Shown: piece after piece, positions 24,425 through 34,340 of the stretch | Layout: every line of letters starts with the position of its first letter | Numbering within the stretch: position 1 is the first letter of the stretch | Assembly: GCA_005406025.1 (NCBI GenBank) | Contig: BGZK01001440.1 | Coordinates: 88,310 to 152,309 of the forward strand | Direction: 5' to 3' | DNA: 64,000 nucleotides | From: Eumeta japonica | Lineage: Eukaryota; Arthropoda; Insecta; Lepidoptera; Psychidae | The notes under the pieces: generated by a model | Seen by the model: the letters and a program-made list of their open reading frames with translations, nothing else | What the model was told of the DNA's origin: nothing | The model's database searches: none | Program-made: the position numbers and the translations under genes

Positions 24425-25035
24425 TATGTATAAATATATAAATAGGCTCCAATCCATCAATCGTGATTGGTGATTCGTTATGAGCGAATATTTATTTTCG
24501 TGCTCATAGCAAATGTCGTTGTTTTAAATACATATACGGAAAAAGAATGCAAGAAAATTTGAGTCTTAATTATACTTGTAGGTACTATATTTTAATTATA
24601 AATTTTCTATTCAAATACACAGGAATTTTAATACTTTTTATATAACCTGGTGGAATTTAATGCTAATTTTCGTATTTTGTAGTGGAACGGTTGAAGTCAC
24701 TAAAAATCTGATTAAAATTTCATACAGGAAATTTAATTTTTTAGAAAATAAATAAATGCATAGGTTAAAAATACGGATTATTTTAATAATTAATTTCCCC
24801 ACTATTAATAATATATTTCTATGATTTTTAAATAATCAAAATATTTTTCGATTACATCTCGTAACTCTCGGTAAATCATTACAGCAAGTTTTGAAAAACA
24901 AAAAGCAATATTTGGAAAATGGACTGAAAAGTTCAAAAAGTTGAAGAATTGTGCATTTAGACTGACATAAGTGTAATTATTCCTAGGTGCAAACGCTAAA
25001 AACCAAATATTGTGAAGTTCAAGCAACTCATTTAA
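24425..25035. other. AT-rich stretch between two islands
   Basis: No gene or element recognised. Confidence 0.45.
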
Positions 25036-25039
25036 TAAT

Positions 25040-25260
25040 ACAAGAACGCAAAGCAGCCGACGAAAGTTCGTTTCGATGGCAAACGGTTCGCGTCGACACG
25101 GCGAGCGTCGGCCGACCGGTCGGCGGACGCGTCCGCGGACTGGTCCGTCGGCCTTGGCATCCGTGTGACTGCCGAGGCTTACTTTCGTTTAAACAATTTT
25201 TCTGTATACACTCGAGTACTCCTTCCATAGTAAACGTAAGCGGTAAGTTGTATACAATAA
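25040..25260 (+). promoter_or_regulatory. CpG island with a strong splice-donor-like end
   Basis: A CpG-rich block (GGCGAGCGTCGGCCGACCGG, GGCGGACGCGTCCGCGGAC) ends in AAGCGGTAAGTT, where GTAAGT at 25243-25248 fits a 5-prime splice site closely. A promoter with an untranslated first exon on the plus strand would look like this. The plus-strand frame running to 25382 has no recognised domain and continues past the donor into a repeat, so it is not called a gene. Confidence 0.35.
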
Positions 25261-25361
25261 CGGCGTCTGTAAATATTTATGCGCGAGCGGCGTTGTCAGC
25301 TTTGAGACGAATATTTTTTATTGAAATAAGAAATATTAATAAATGCTATCTTCTCATCAGT

Positions 25362-25477
25362 GGGCCTAGCACGACGCTCTAGACAAGAGTCTCTTTATAG
25401 GACCATCTCTTTCATTCGTTACGTTGCGCGATAGGGATAGTGCTATAGAAAGACTCTTAGGGCGTCATGCTAAGCCC
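25362..25477. mobile_element. Small hairpin MITE
   Basis: The outer ends GGGCCTAGCACGACGCTCTA and TAGGGCGTCATGCTAAGCCC pair as imperfect inverted repeats, continued by AAGAGTCTCTTTATAG against CTATAGAAAGACTCTT. The centre is about 40 bp. There is no coding content. Confidence 0.65.
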
Positions 25478-25639
25478 GCAAGTCGTGTCATAATGCGCAT
25501 TAGTTAACATTGTAGCCCAGATGTAATCGACCCCTCGTCGGTCGTCTGTCCTAGTATTTTGCGTACGTTTACTATGATCTTAATTATGCATTCATTATTT
25601 ATCAATTCAATATAGTCTATAGTGTAAAAACGAGAGAAT

Positions 25640-25845
25640 TGAATCTTCCGTTTCCATTACTATCGAGGTCCGATAGTCCGATCGACTCTTTTTCCTCTCT
25701 CCATTTTTGTTTTACGCCTCGACTAAGTTTCTGCTATTTAAACTTTGAGAATCACAAATGGAATCCACGTTCGCGGGAGTCGGTACTGAGGTCGGACGCC
25801 TCACACGCCACCTACACAACTCAATTATTGCGACATACGTAGGAT
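25640..25845 (+). repeat. Dispersed repeat family A, copy 1
   Basis: TTCCATTACTATCGAGG, then CTCTTTTTCCTCTCTCC, then GAGGTCGGACGCCTCACACG and CCACCTAC, ending near ACATACG. The same series recurs, more diverged, at 49195-49420. Probably a SINE or a LINE tail. Open frames here are translations of the repeat. Confidence 0.6.
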
Positions 25846-25869
25846 TTAATAAAAGGAAAAACAAATTAT

Positions 25870-26630
25870 GATAGATGTTACACTCCACTGCAGAAGCACA
25901 CCATCAGAAAATCTTTCAATTAGGAATCGAGGGCTTACGGAGTCCTTCATACCGGCCCAGGGCCGGTCGGCGGCTGCTAATGACAGTTGTATTCAACGTG
26001 GGAAGAAGCTTTGGGAAAAATGGCTCAACGTACTTTTCTACTTTTCGTGTCACACAGCGATTTTTAATTCGACTTTAGTCAAATACTCATCAGTCTTACA
26101 TGTTTTACGTGCTAAATTGAAACAAGCTACAAGGTAGACAACAGTGTTTATATATGCATGTGTGACTATTTTATTTTTAATTTCATTTTCGATTATTCAA
26201 CCGATCGATTGATCGAATCGATTAATTCCAATTTCAACTTGTATTCGTGCATGTTATCCTATTCACATAAGTTAGGAGCGATATGTGCGTGTGTATAAGT
26301 GTGTGTAATATCCGGCCGTCACGTTTGCGCAACAACAACTATTGTTAATTATTTTCACACGAAAGAACGTCGTATAAGGTGTGTAGCATTCGATAAACCT
26401 TCCGAAATCGGTCGTATTATAACGTGTTTCATACAACAAAAGATGTAGCCGCAAATACTTTCTCGCCTAACGTAGATACGTACATATGAGCTGAAAGATT
26501 AATAGTCGTCACATCTCGGTGAAAACGTTGGGGGGCACTGCTTTCACACTTATTGCATTGAAACAAAGCACGTCTGGGCCCTGATAAATGCTTTCGATCC
26601 GAAACGATCTGTCATCGACGATCTGTTGAC
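25870..26630. other. Mixed stretch, no gene recognised
   Basis: Overlapping plus-strand frames at 25868-26137 and a minus-strand frame at 26272-26454 have no domain. A run of ATCGATTGATCGAATCGATT at 26203-26222 is locally self-complementary. Confidence 0.4.
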
Positions 26631-26640
26631 CGGACGGCGG

Positions 26641-27628
26641 TAGGGATGTGAACGATACGTCGATGTTTTTGAAATATTCAAGTATCGTTCATAAATATCG
26701 ATGTTTCAAAAAATATCGCTCGCAAACGTTCTTTTGCTTAATCATCAAATTTCACGTTTCCTCTTAGTCACTCGTATATATATATCGTAATGGTAGTTGA
26801 AGTGTTAAAGTCGTCCATTGTATACATACTTATTTGATTTTTAAATACACTTTTATGTATTTTTCCATAGAAATTCTGTGACTATCAAATGTGAAGGAAA
26901 ATGGAATGAAGCGATACCCCATCGCAATATTATTAATGTTATTTACGAAGACAGTCTGTGATACCTTGCACCGGTGCCGTTACAATTCCGTTAAGCAAAT
27001 AGAGAACTTTAGAACTTTTTGTTTGTCAGCATCTCCATTAATACCACCGCCTTCACCACATGAACTGGCGTCATGCATCAACATGGTAATAGGTAATAAA
27101 ATGCAATTGATGAAACAAAAAGTGTAAGTACAAGGAAGTAAATAAATATTACAACCCTTCGGGTTCCACAGATATAAATGCGTGTAATTTAGAAAATAGA
27201 GAAAAGCCCCAAATTTTCACGGGGAATTTAAAAAATAATACATAATTGCAAAATATTTGCGCGAATCATGTCAGTTGGAATATCTGATTAGAAGTTACGT
27301 CACTTCGTACGATGGTTAAAATACTCACGTACTATTAATTTCATCAAATACTTTCGTTAACTACTCATTGGCCACCAGCTTATATAACATTGAGGCGTCA
27401 GTGTCTTTCCTTTGATAGTATTAATAGAATTATTGGCACATTGTGATTGTGATACATTAATTTTGAACTGTTCGATTGGCTAATGTACTAATCCATCAAC
27501 AAGCAGCAACATTTCAAACAGAAGACAAGTCGACACCAAATACTGAAAAACAACGAGGTATCGATGTTTAAAGAGTGATGGTAACGGGCTTCGGTGAGAT
27601 GATCAGTATGAGCGACGTCACATCCCTA
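26641..27628. mobile_element. hAT-like non-autonomous DNA transposon
   Basis: The ends are TAGGGATGTGA (26641-26651) and TCACATCCCTA (27618-27628), exact inverted repeats. The flanks GACGGCGG (26633-26640) and AACGGCGG (27629-27636) form an 8-bp target duplication with one mismatch, the signature of the hAT superfamily. Subterminal repeats with ATCGATGTTT occur near both ends in inverted orientation. The interior (988 bp in all) encodes no recognisable transposase: the 78-codon frame at 26891-27127 has no zinc finger or DDE motif. It must have been moved by an enzyme from elsewhere. Confidence 0.85.
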
Positions 27629-27636
27629 AACGGCGG

Positions 27637-28400
27637 TCTGTAGACGCGTGACGACACAACAGCGACTGAAAGCAGGTTCTATTTGAGCATAATAGATGGC
27701 GTTTAGGCACTTACAGAAAACCGATCCGATTAACGCTAGCTTATTTCGTGAAATTATTGAAATATTATCTGATACACTTATAACATTTATACCATTTTGT
27801 ATTCATTTTTAATTCGTTGCTTTTTTTGTATAATTTATGAGAAATTCATGACAATAATAAACATATAAATAATAAACGCTAGAGCGGACCCAGGAGGGGG
27901 TCATGGGATCATGACACGCCAGGCTGCGTTTTTGTCTCACTGTTGTGATCGAATCACAGCCTATCCTGATTGAACGTCGACTATCTGAACACCCTAATTC
28001 GAAGGCTACCTACATAATCATATAGGTTCATAGACCGTTTCGTATTGACGCAGGTTGACGTCTATGCTCGTTAGTTCGCATTCATCTACGTCTTGTCAAT
28101 AGTTTTGTTCGTTTATATATAAACAACGGATTCATATTAACGGGTTTTGTTACATAAATAATTAATTTCCTTAATTGTTAATAATTAATTTCCTTATTGG
28201 GACACGTATACTAGCTATTTAGAAATATTTCGGGATTTACTCAAAATATTTTCAAACTATTTTCTGTATTTAAATTGAAAGTTGTCTGCGAAATTTCATA
28301 CCAATGTATTAGTGAAAATAGCATTTCTATATATAAATCGTACTATATAATTACATTTTTAAATAATTAATCTTGTACATTTAATGTCTTCTCGTAATTT
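27637..28400. other. AT-rich stretch with a small tandem repeat
   Basis: AATTAATTTCCTTA occurs twice (28161-28174 and 28183-28196). Otherwise nothing was recognised. Confidence 0.5.
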
Positions 28401-28413
28401 CTTTATTTGACAG

Positions 28414-28886
28414 CCGCAACATCGCGAGCGAGACACCGACTTCGTGCCCAAATATATAATGCACGAAAAATCACTATCTACTTAACAAGCCCGAATGCTA
28501 AACGGAACCGTCAAGGCGGTCTCCGTGAAAGCCAAAATCGTGCGAGAAAGTCGAAGTCGACAACATGGGGAGTTTCGCGAGTCACGAGGGTGCGCCGAGA
28601 CAAAGGCGAGTTAAAATGTTCGATCTCGAGTCAAAATACACGCGCGACGTCTGACGACGGACCAAATTAAACTTTTACTCGTTTACTCCGCTAGATCTGA
28701 CAGGCTCGGCTGTGTTTGTGACGCGGCGAAAGGGCGCCGTTTTATGAGCGACAATTATAAGTTATGTATATATACGCACGAAGACAACTTTTATGCGCGG
28801 CTGACATCTGGAGATGGACAAAGTATGTCGGTCGGTCGTAAGCGTATATCAAATATGTTGGTCGGTCGTACGAGTATATCGTGTGG
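28414..28886 (+). other. CpG-rich block bounded by splice-like signals
   Basis: The left edge is a pyrimidine-rich TTTCTTTATTTGACAG acceptor-like site ending at 28413. A GTAAGA donor-like site follows at 28887. The block is CpG-rich and holds an 87-codon open frame (28407-28670) of Arg-, Ser- and Lys-rich content without any domain. It could be a non-coding internal exon, an enhancer, or chance. Without transcripts the exon reading is weak. Confidence 0.25.
28824..28883. repeat. Two-copy 30-bp tandem repeat
   Basis: TATGTCGGTCGGTCGTAAGC and TATGTTGGTCGGTCGTACGA begin two adjacent 30-bp units, each continuing with GTATATC. Confidence 0.75.
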
Positions 28887-28998
28887 GTAAGATACAGGCG
28901 TACCGTCACGCCACCGTCGATCGATGGATGCTAAGTACGATGTATGGACCAACGAATCGGGTGCACGGTATGTTTAGAAGGCAAACTGTTTTGCACGC

Positions 28999-29180
28999 TT
29001 CATAAGCGGAGCGTTGAGGTAGAACTCTATTCTCGCCTTACAAAAATCAAGTGATTTTTGAACTAAAAGAATCAAGTACGTTTTTATTTTATACCGCACT
29101 TATAGAATATTTACACATGAATATCAAGGAAAAATACTAATTTCAACACTTATGATATTTTAAAAAGAAATTTTGCTTTT
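28999..29180 (+). repeat. Diverged dispersed repeat, copy 1
   Basis: TTCATAAGCGGAGCGTTGAG, then CTCTATTCTCGCCTTACAAA, then an ACTTATAGAATATTTACAC stretch. The same order appears 380 bp downstream. The pair arose by local duplication or two insertions of one element. Confidence 0.6.
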
Positions 29181-29378
29181 TAAATTAATGAAAAAGATGT
29201 TCAACAAAATTATTCCGTGGACGTCCGTGTGTCTGTACGTACCCATACTCGCGTGGTCACGATAACTCTTGAAAAACTTAACTGATCTAGTCCATTTTTT
29301 CCAAAAGCTTTAGTATTATCCTAGACTAAGTCCTTTCGAAGATCACGGTCTAATACGCTTGCGTGGTATTTTTTTATG

Positions 29379-29590
29379 CCTCATAAGTGGAGCGCTGATG
29401 TAGTGCTCTACTTCACCTTATAAAAATCGAGCTATTTTATGAATTTAAAATTTTTTCATGTTACTCATAATGTACTTATAGACTGATGTAAATGCACGAA
29501 TGACAAGAAAAAACATTCGTATTAATATATATATTTGTAAAAATTCAACGACCGCTATGAGGCGTGCACTTTTGGATTTTCCATAATTTT
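29379..29590 (+). repeat. Diverged dispersed repeat, copy 2
   Basis: CTCATAAGTGGAGCGCTGAT, then CTCTACTTCACCTTATAAAA, then ACTTATAGACTGATGTAAAT. Same orientation as the copy at 28999. The stretch upstream (29218-29378, with ACGTCCGTGTGTCTGTACGT) may belong to the same element. Confidence 0.6.
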
Positions 29591-29645
29591 TTCATACGTC
29601 TCGTAGTTGAAATGATGATATGTATATTTACGTTAAAATACATAT

Positions 29646-29682
29646 CTTTGAATGATATACTTATTTAGTATATCATTCAAAG
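29646..29682. repeat. Perfect 16-bp hairpin
   Basis: CTTTGAATGATATACT (29646-29661) and AGTATATCATTCAAAG (29667-29682) are exact reverse complements around a 5-nt loop. Confidence 0.85.
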
Positions 29683-29898
29683 TGATTCGAAAAACTCATA
29701 GCAATCAAATATGTTGTATAAATGATTTCGCTAGAATCGCTAGATCAACCCAAGCTTGGATAAGCGACTAAAGAAAATTGATACATGCGAATTTTAACTA
29801 ATACATAAGTGTATTTTATAATTAAATTCTTTTTATACTATTTTTTTTATATAATATCATACATGCAAACTTATAAGTGTACGTAATCCGCATTTCAA

Positions 29899-29920
29899 TA
29901 TATATATATATATATATATG
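29899..29920. repeat. TA microsatellite
   Basis: About 11 uninterrupted TA units in AT-rich sequence. Confidence 0.85.
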
Positions 29921-30216
29921 TATATAGTATGGTACCAAGAAGCTAATCTTGGCTAAAAAAGCCAAGAAATTAAAAGTGATGAAGACGAAAGTGAAGAAGG
30001 AAACTACCAATAGTTAGTCGCGGTGATGTTGAACTTCAAAGATGCCAATCAAACAGAACTGAGTAAAACGCCGAGGGTTGATTGATTGGTTGAATGGATT
30101 GAGATAACAATGGGAAAATAAAAACCCAAATAGGATTAAAGGTTAGAAAATATTTTTTTGTTCACAAAATAAACTACGAACTTCTGTTTGTAAAGTGTTG
30201 AATAGTTAAAAATTAA

Positions 30217-30690
30217 AAAATTGGTTGCCTGTAAAGTCGGTATACGGGCGAAAGTTTTACGTGACAACGACTTTGAATGGTAAAATCATTTTAATGTGAA
30301 TATTCATTCGTATAGTAGGAAGAAGGATGAAATAATAGTAACAATTTAAAACATTTATTTATACAAAGAATTATATTTAAAACATTAATTTATACAAAGA
30401 ATCTCGCACTGAATTTCATATTAACAAAATTTTATTTTTACCTTTACACATACATACGTATTTATATACAAATATACATACAATAACTTGCAATACATTT
30501 GCAAGCTATGCACTAATTCTCTAGTGCTGCGCGCGGCAGACCGATCATAGTTGAGTGGGAGAGAGACGCAAGGCATTCGGCGGGCCTCTCTCGTTCGGTG
30601 ACTCATCGTAACGTTACCGAGCGTTACACTTTTTCATAAGTGACTCCCAGCCGCAACCTAATTTAAGACGTTGTCACGTCAAAAGGAACA
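30217..30690 (+). mobile_element. Twin 0.47-kb repeat, copy 1
   Basis: Nearly identical to 39601-40068 in the same orientation, from TTGGTTGCCTGTAAAGTCGG to CACGTCAAAAGGAACAT. Facing motifs TTTTACGTGACAACGACTT (from 30256) and AAGACGTTGTCACGTC (from 30665) sit near the ends, as in a DNA transposon, although the left one is about 40 bp inside. The interior has a CpG-rich patch at 30528-30610. No transposase; the short minus-strand frame at 30421-30606 has no domain. Superfamily unknown. Confidence 0.8.
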
Positions 30691-30982
30691 TTAGTTTAAA
30701 TGCATCACACGCAAACAACAAGCTTACCAGTTTAAACTTATCTTTATAAACATAGTGCGAAAATCGACATTGCCGCTTTCTGGTTACATTAGTTTGAGAA
30801 ACCTATTATTAAAATGTGATTCTCAAACAAATATAACCAAAATTTTGTTATTTGAAATGCCCTTTAATTCAAATACAACGTGTTTTTATTTTCATATACC
30901 CGGCCATTTATATTGAAGTGACGGTATTGTTGATCACGTATAAGGTATTTTACATTATTTTTTTTTAATTTTTAATGCATCA
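30691..30982. other. AT-rich stretch without a recognised gene
   Basis: TTAGTTTGAGAAACC (30788-30802) and GATTCTCAAACAA (30819-30831) are partly complementary. Nothing else was recognised. Confidence 0.4.
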
Positions 30983-31231
30983 TCAAACAAAAATCTTTTT
31001 TAAAAGTTCCGTTTTAAGCAGTAAAATATCCTGCATCGTGAGTGAATTATAATAAAAAAAATCAGGAAGCAATTTCCTCATTAAAGCTAATTGAATAAAA
31101 ACATCATTCACTACTAAAAAAAGTCTCCGAATTAACTTAGTTTTTTTTCTCGTATTAGTGTGCAGTGGCATATTCGTCCAAACGATGCCATCAACGTTGG
31201 TATTATTAACCTTTGGCCGCCTTTTGCACAA
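30983..31231 (-). pseudogene. Probable piggyBac-type transposase fragment
   Basis: The 82-codon minus-strand frame contains NNTNVDGIVWTNM, then LHTNTRKKTKLIRRLF, then VVNDVFIQLALM. The order Asn-x-x-Val-Asp-Gly ... Arg-Lys-x-Thr-Lys ... Arg-Arg-Leu-Phe ... Asp ... Leu resembles the C-terminal part of piggyBac transposases, which have a GVD-x-x-D-x-M stretch followed by an R-x-T-x-R-W-x-x-x-x-F stretch and a short helix. The key Asp of GVD has drifted to DG and the usual Trp is absent. Flanks on both sides have stops and no further similarity or terminal repeats, so this is a small dead remnant. Chance resemblance is possible. Confidence 0.5.
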
Positions 31232-32515
31232 GAATATGAACTATCCATCACACCTTTCAATGCTATTATAAGTAACAATATGTATACATTGACGAGTATA
31301 ATAGAATAGAGTTTTGACGTTGTTACGAGAATCTTTTAAAAATTGATGTTTATAAATACCTCTTATTTATAGAAGATTCATATCTAAATCCGCTAAATCA
31401 AATACGATTTCCATAAACAATAACTTTGATATCGGTATTATTTAAATATTGTTTCCCCATCTGACATTTGTATAAAAGCCTATTACTTATATACATATTT
31501 ATAAGCGTAAAAATCTATAGTGAATTTTTAAAATCAAGTGAAGATATTCTAATTCGGCTGCTGTAGTTGTATTTGAAAAAAAGGAATACATAAGAAGATA
31601 GAATTTTTAGAATGTCGGTGACTGTCGATTTTGCTTTTATCGATGATTACCCATCAATCAAAACCTGATTGATACAAGTACAATTACTGACGCCCGAACG
31701 TGATCGTTGAGAGAGAAATACCAATCAGAGCTAAATTTATTTTAACATAATATTAATTCGTTACATTATCGAACAAGTTCACATTTTTGGTTTCTTTTTA
31801 AATGGTTTAAATTATTTTGAATGTTTTATACAAAATTTAGAAACCATTAAATTTTAACCCGATTATGATCAAGTGAAAATGAAGGCCATGTTTTGGGGCC
31901 GCAGGTTTCTGAAACAAATAGTTCAATTTGTGCAGTTAAGCAAATAGTGATATATCGGTTCTCAATAAATTTCTTCCAATAGAATGAAGATTACAGCTCT
32001 GACTCCAGTGTACCTTTAAGGATAATTGTACTTTTTAAAGGTCACCATTTATCTGACTCCGTAAGAATGACCTTAAATAATAACTGAACCACGAACAAAG
32101 CATAACACGCACGAAACTCGTATTTGCACTGACGTGGAGCGTTAAGACCCAACGTTCCCCGTATGCTGATGAAAATATCCTGCCGCTGGAATATTTAAGA
32201 GTTGTGTATTTCGGATTCTATGTAAATTAGGCCTTGATATACGTAAAGGGCCGCGATATCACTCTAAGTAACGACTTATGTATACAAACTAAGCCTTCGT
32301 ATGTTTGTGATGGTAAAACTTGGAAAAGTAGCAGGTCGATTGACTTGATATTTTGACACAATGTTGCTTTTGAATACGCGCATATTTTTCTATTTACTAT
32401 CATTTATCCTTTGTTCACGTATTTCTACTATTGAACAGAACTATTACACCGATTCTAAAAAAAATTTCACTTAATGAAAGTTACACTATCCACGAGTTAT
32501 TTTGATACTAGTAAT
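31232..32515. other. AT-rich stretch without a recognised gene
   Basis: No gene or element recognised. Confidence 0.45.
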
Positions 32516-32524
32516 TGCCTAGAT

Positions 32525-32745
32525 TCGTTCACTTCGGAATAGTGACGGAAACGAAATTGAAAGCGGGATGTGGAATAGAATCGGGAGCTGAGACTGGGAT
32601 CATAATTGAGAGGGGGACCGGGGTCCAAATTGAGTGTGGTTTTAAAATCAAGAACGCGACCGGGATGGAAATCAGGAACGATACAGGGACTAGAGTTGAA
32701 CGCGGGAATAAGATTGGGATTGATAGCGACATCGATCAATATAAA
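32525..32745 (+). repeat. Degenerate 24-bp tandem array
   Basis: Units such as GAATCGGGAGCTGAGACTGG and ATTGAGAGGGGGACCGGGG are the reverse complement of the array type at 19008-19440. Open frames on both strands span it in several phases because a stop-poor short unit is repeated. They are not genes. Confidence 0.6.
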
Positions 32746-32759
32746 AGATGAAGGGATAT

Positions 32760-33994
32760 TAATTCGAGGAAAAAGTTCTTTCGTTTGTTATAAGCAAAAA
32801 GTTGCTGTAAAATCTCTATGGTTGTGCTTTTTGTATTTGACTAGTTTGGAAACCGTTCAATAGATGACATTTAAAGAAGGATTAAAAATAAATACGGTGT
32901 CCCGCCATTATTCCATTGTTTTTCCGTCCATCAAAATGAGTGAATTTAAGGTAGAAATTTGATACATTTCGAAGTTTTATTACAATAAAGAAAAATGTGG
33001 CACAAGTCGAGAAAAAAATTGTGACGTTTATGGACCTAATACACAAAACTGGTTCAAGCGTATTCAGTCTTATAATTTTGATGTCAAAAATGAACCTCGC
33101 TCTGGTTGCCTTGTTACGGATAAAGTCCATACCATTTTGAAAAAAGTAGAATAGGATCAATATATTAGTTCTTATCACATAACTGGTGAGCTGGGGATTA
33201 TCCACAAAACAGTTTTAACCTATTTGAAAAAAGTTGGATATACAGCTCGACACTTACGTCCCACACGAGCTCACTGAAAGAAATCTAATTAATAATGTAC
33301 TCATTTGCGATTTTGTAAAAATTCCGTTTTTGTAAAAATTGATTACTGGTGATGAAAAATGGATTAATGCGACAAGATCGTGGGAAAAAAATCATAGTCA
33401 AAAGGTAAGCAAGCTCTATATACTAGCGAAACCAGGATTCACTCGCAATAGGTTGATGTTACGTGTATGGTGGAATTGGAAGGGTATTATTTATTATAGG
33501 CTTTTTACCGCCGAGCCAAACCATCAATTCGGATCTCTACTGCCAACAGCTGATGAGACTCAAGCATTAATTATAGAAAAAGAACAGCCGGAATTAATCA
33601 AAAGAAAGGATGTGGTTTTTCATAATGATAACGCCAGACCACACACATCTTTAGCCCTCGGTAAATATTGAGATAGTTTGGTTGGGAAGTGTTAATGCAT
33701 CCACCATACACCCCTGACCTTGTACCCTCAGATGTTCATCTGTTTCGGTCTTTTTAAAATTCTTTAGGTAGGGTTAGGTTGAGATCAAGAAAGTGTCAAA
33801 ACTACTTGTCACAGTTTTTTGAACAGAAGTCCAAAACTTTTTACAGCAATGGGATTATGTCAATACCTACAAGATGGCAACACGTTGTTGAATAAAATGG
33901 CACAGACATATTATAATTAAATGCAAATAAAATGTGATCAAAAATTATCTTGAACTTGTATACAAAATATGAAAAAAAACATTTTCCCCGACTT
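32760..33994 (+). pseudogene. Full-length but inactivated mariner transposon
   Basis: Both ends are present: the left terminal repeat near 32760-32785 (TTCGAGGAAAAAG) and the right near 33970-33994 (ATTTTCCCCGACT), next to TA. From 33030 the plus strand encodes the helix-turn-helix region (YGPNTQNWFKRIQS, then VTDKVHTILKKVE) and hits an in-frame TAG at 33152-33154, with more stops after. The catalytic core is open at 33339-33671: TGDEKW carries the first Asp, VWWNWKGIIYY follows, and HNDNARPHTSLA carries the second. A frameshift and stop separate it from MHPPYTPDLVPSDVHLF with the third Asp (about 33692-33742). The length of about 1.24 kb is normal for mariner. Several stops and shifts make it non-functional. 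Confidence 0.93.
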
Positions 33995-34094
33995 TATACT
34001 ATATTCTATATCGTCACAGGCGACCGCTAACCGAAAGCTAATAACGTATATTTACTCATTTGCGTTCCTCTCACTTCACTTTCATCAGGTAGTT

Positions 34095-34340
34095 AACGGG
34101 TTCATAGCTAGGCATTGTTACTGAAGCCGCTCGCCTTTCAAGAGCTTCCGCGCCGAGGGTACAGGAGCCACGTTTCCCACGACGTAATCATAAGGTTTTT
34201 AATGCCGAGCCCCTTTGTTCGGCGTGTGACCGGCACGGGCCATTGTCGTGCGATGGGAAATGCGGTCTGTGATATCGAGGAGAATACGTTTAACAAACTC
34301 GACTCGTATCGTAGGTATATCGTTTGGAACATGAATCCGT
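34095..34340. promoter_or_regulatory. GC-rich island with a Su(H)-type site
   Basis: CpG-rich sequence outside any repeat. TTTCCCACG at 34173-34181 is the complement of CGTGGGAAA, a good match to the Suppressor-of-Hairless consensus YGTGRGAA. TAATCATAA follows at 34185-34193. Open frames on both strands have no domain. Candidate enhancer. Confidence 0.35.

Noticed and set aside
24987..25382. A 131-codon plus-strand open frame as a gene
   Set aside because: It crosses a CpG island, a splice-donor-like site and the start of a hairpin MITE, with no domain and a mid-intron-like end.
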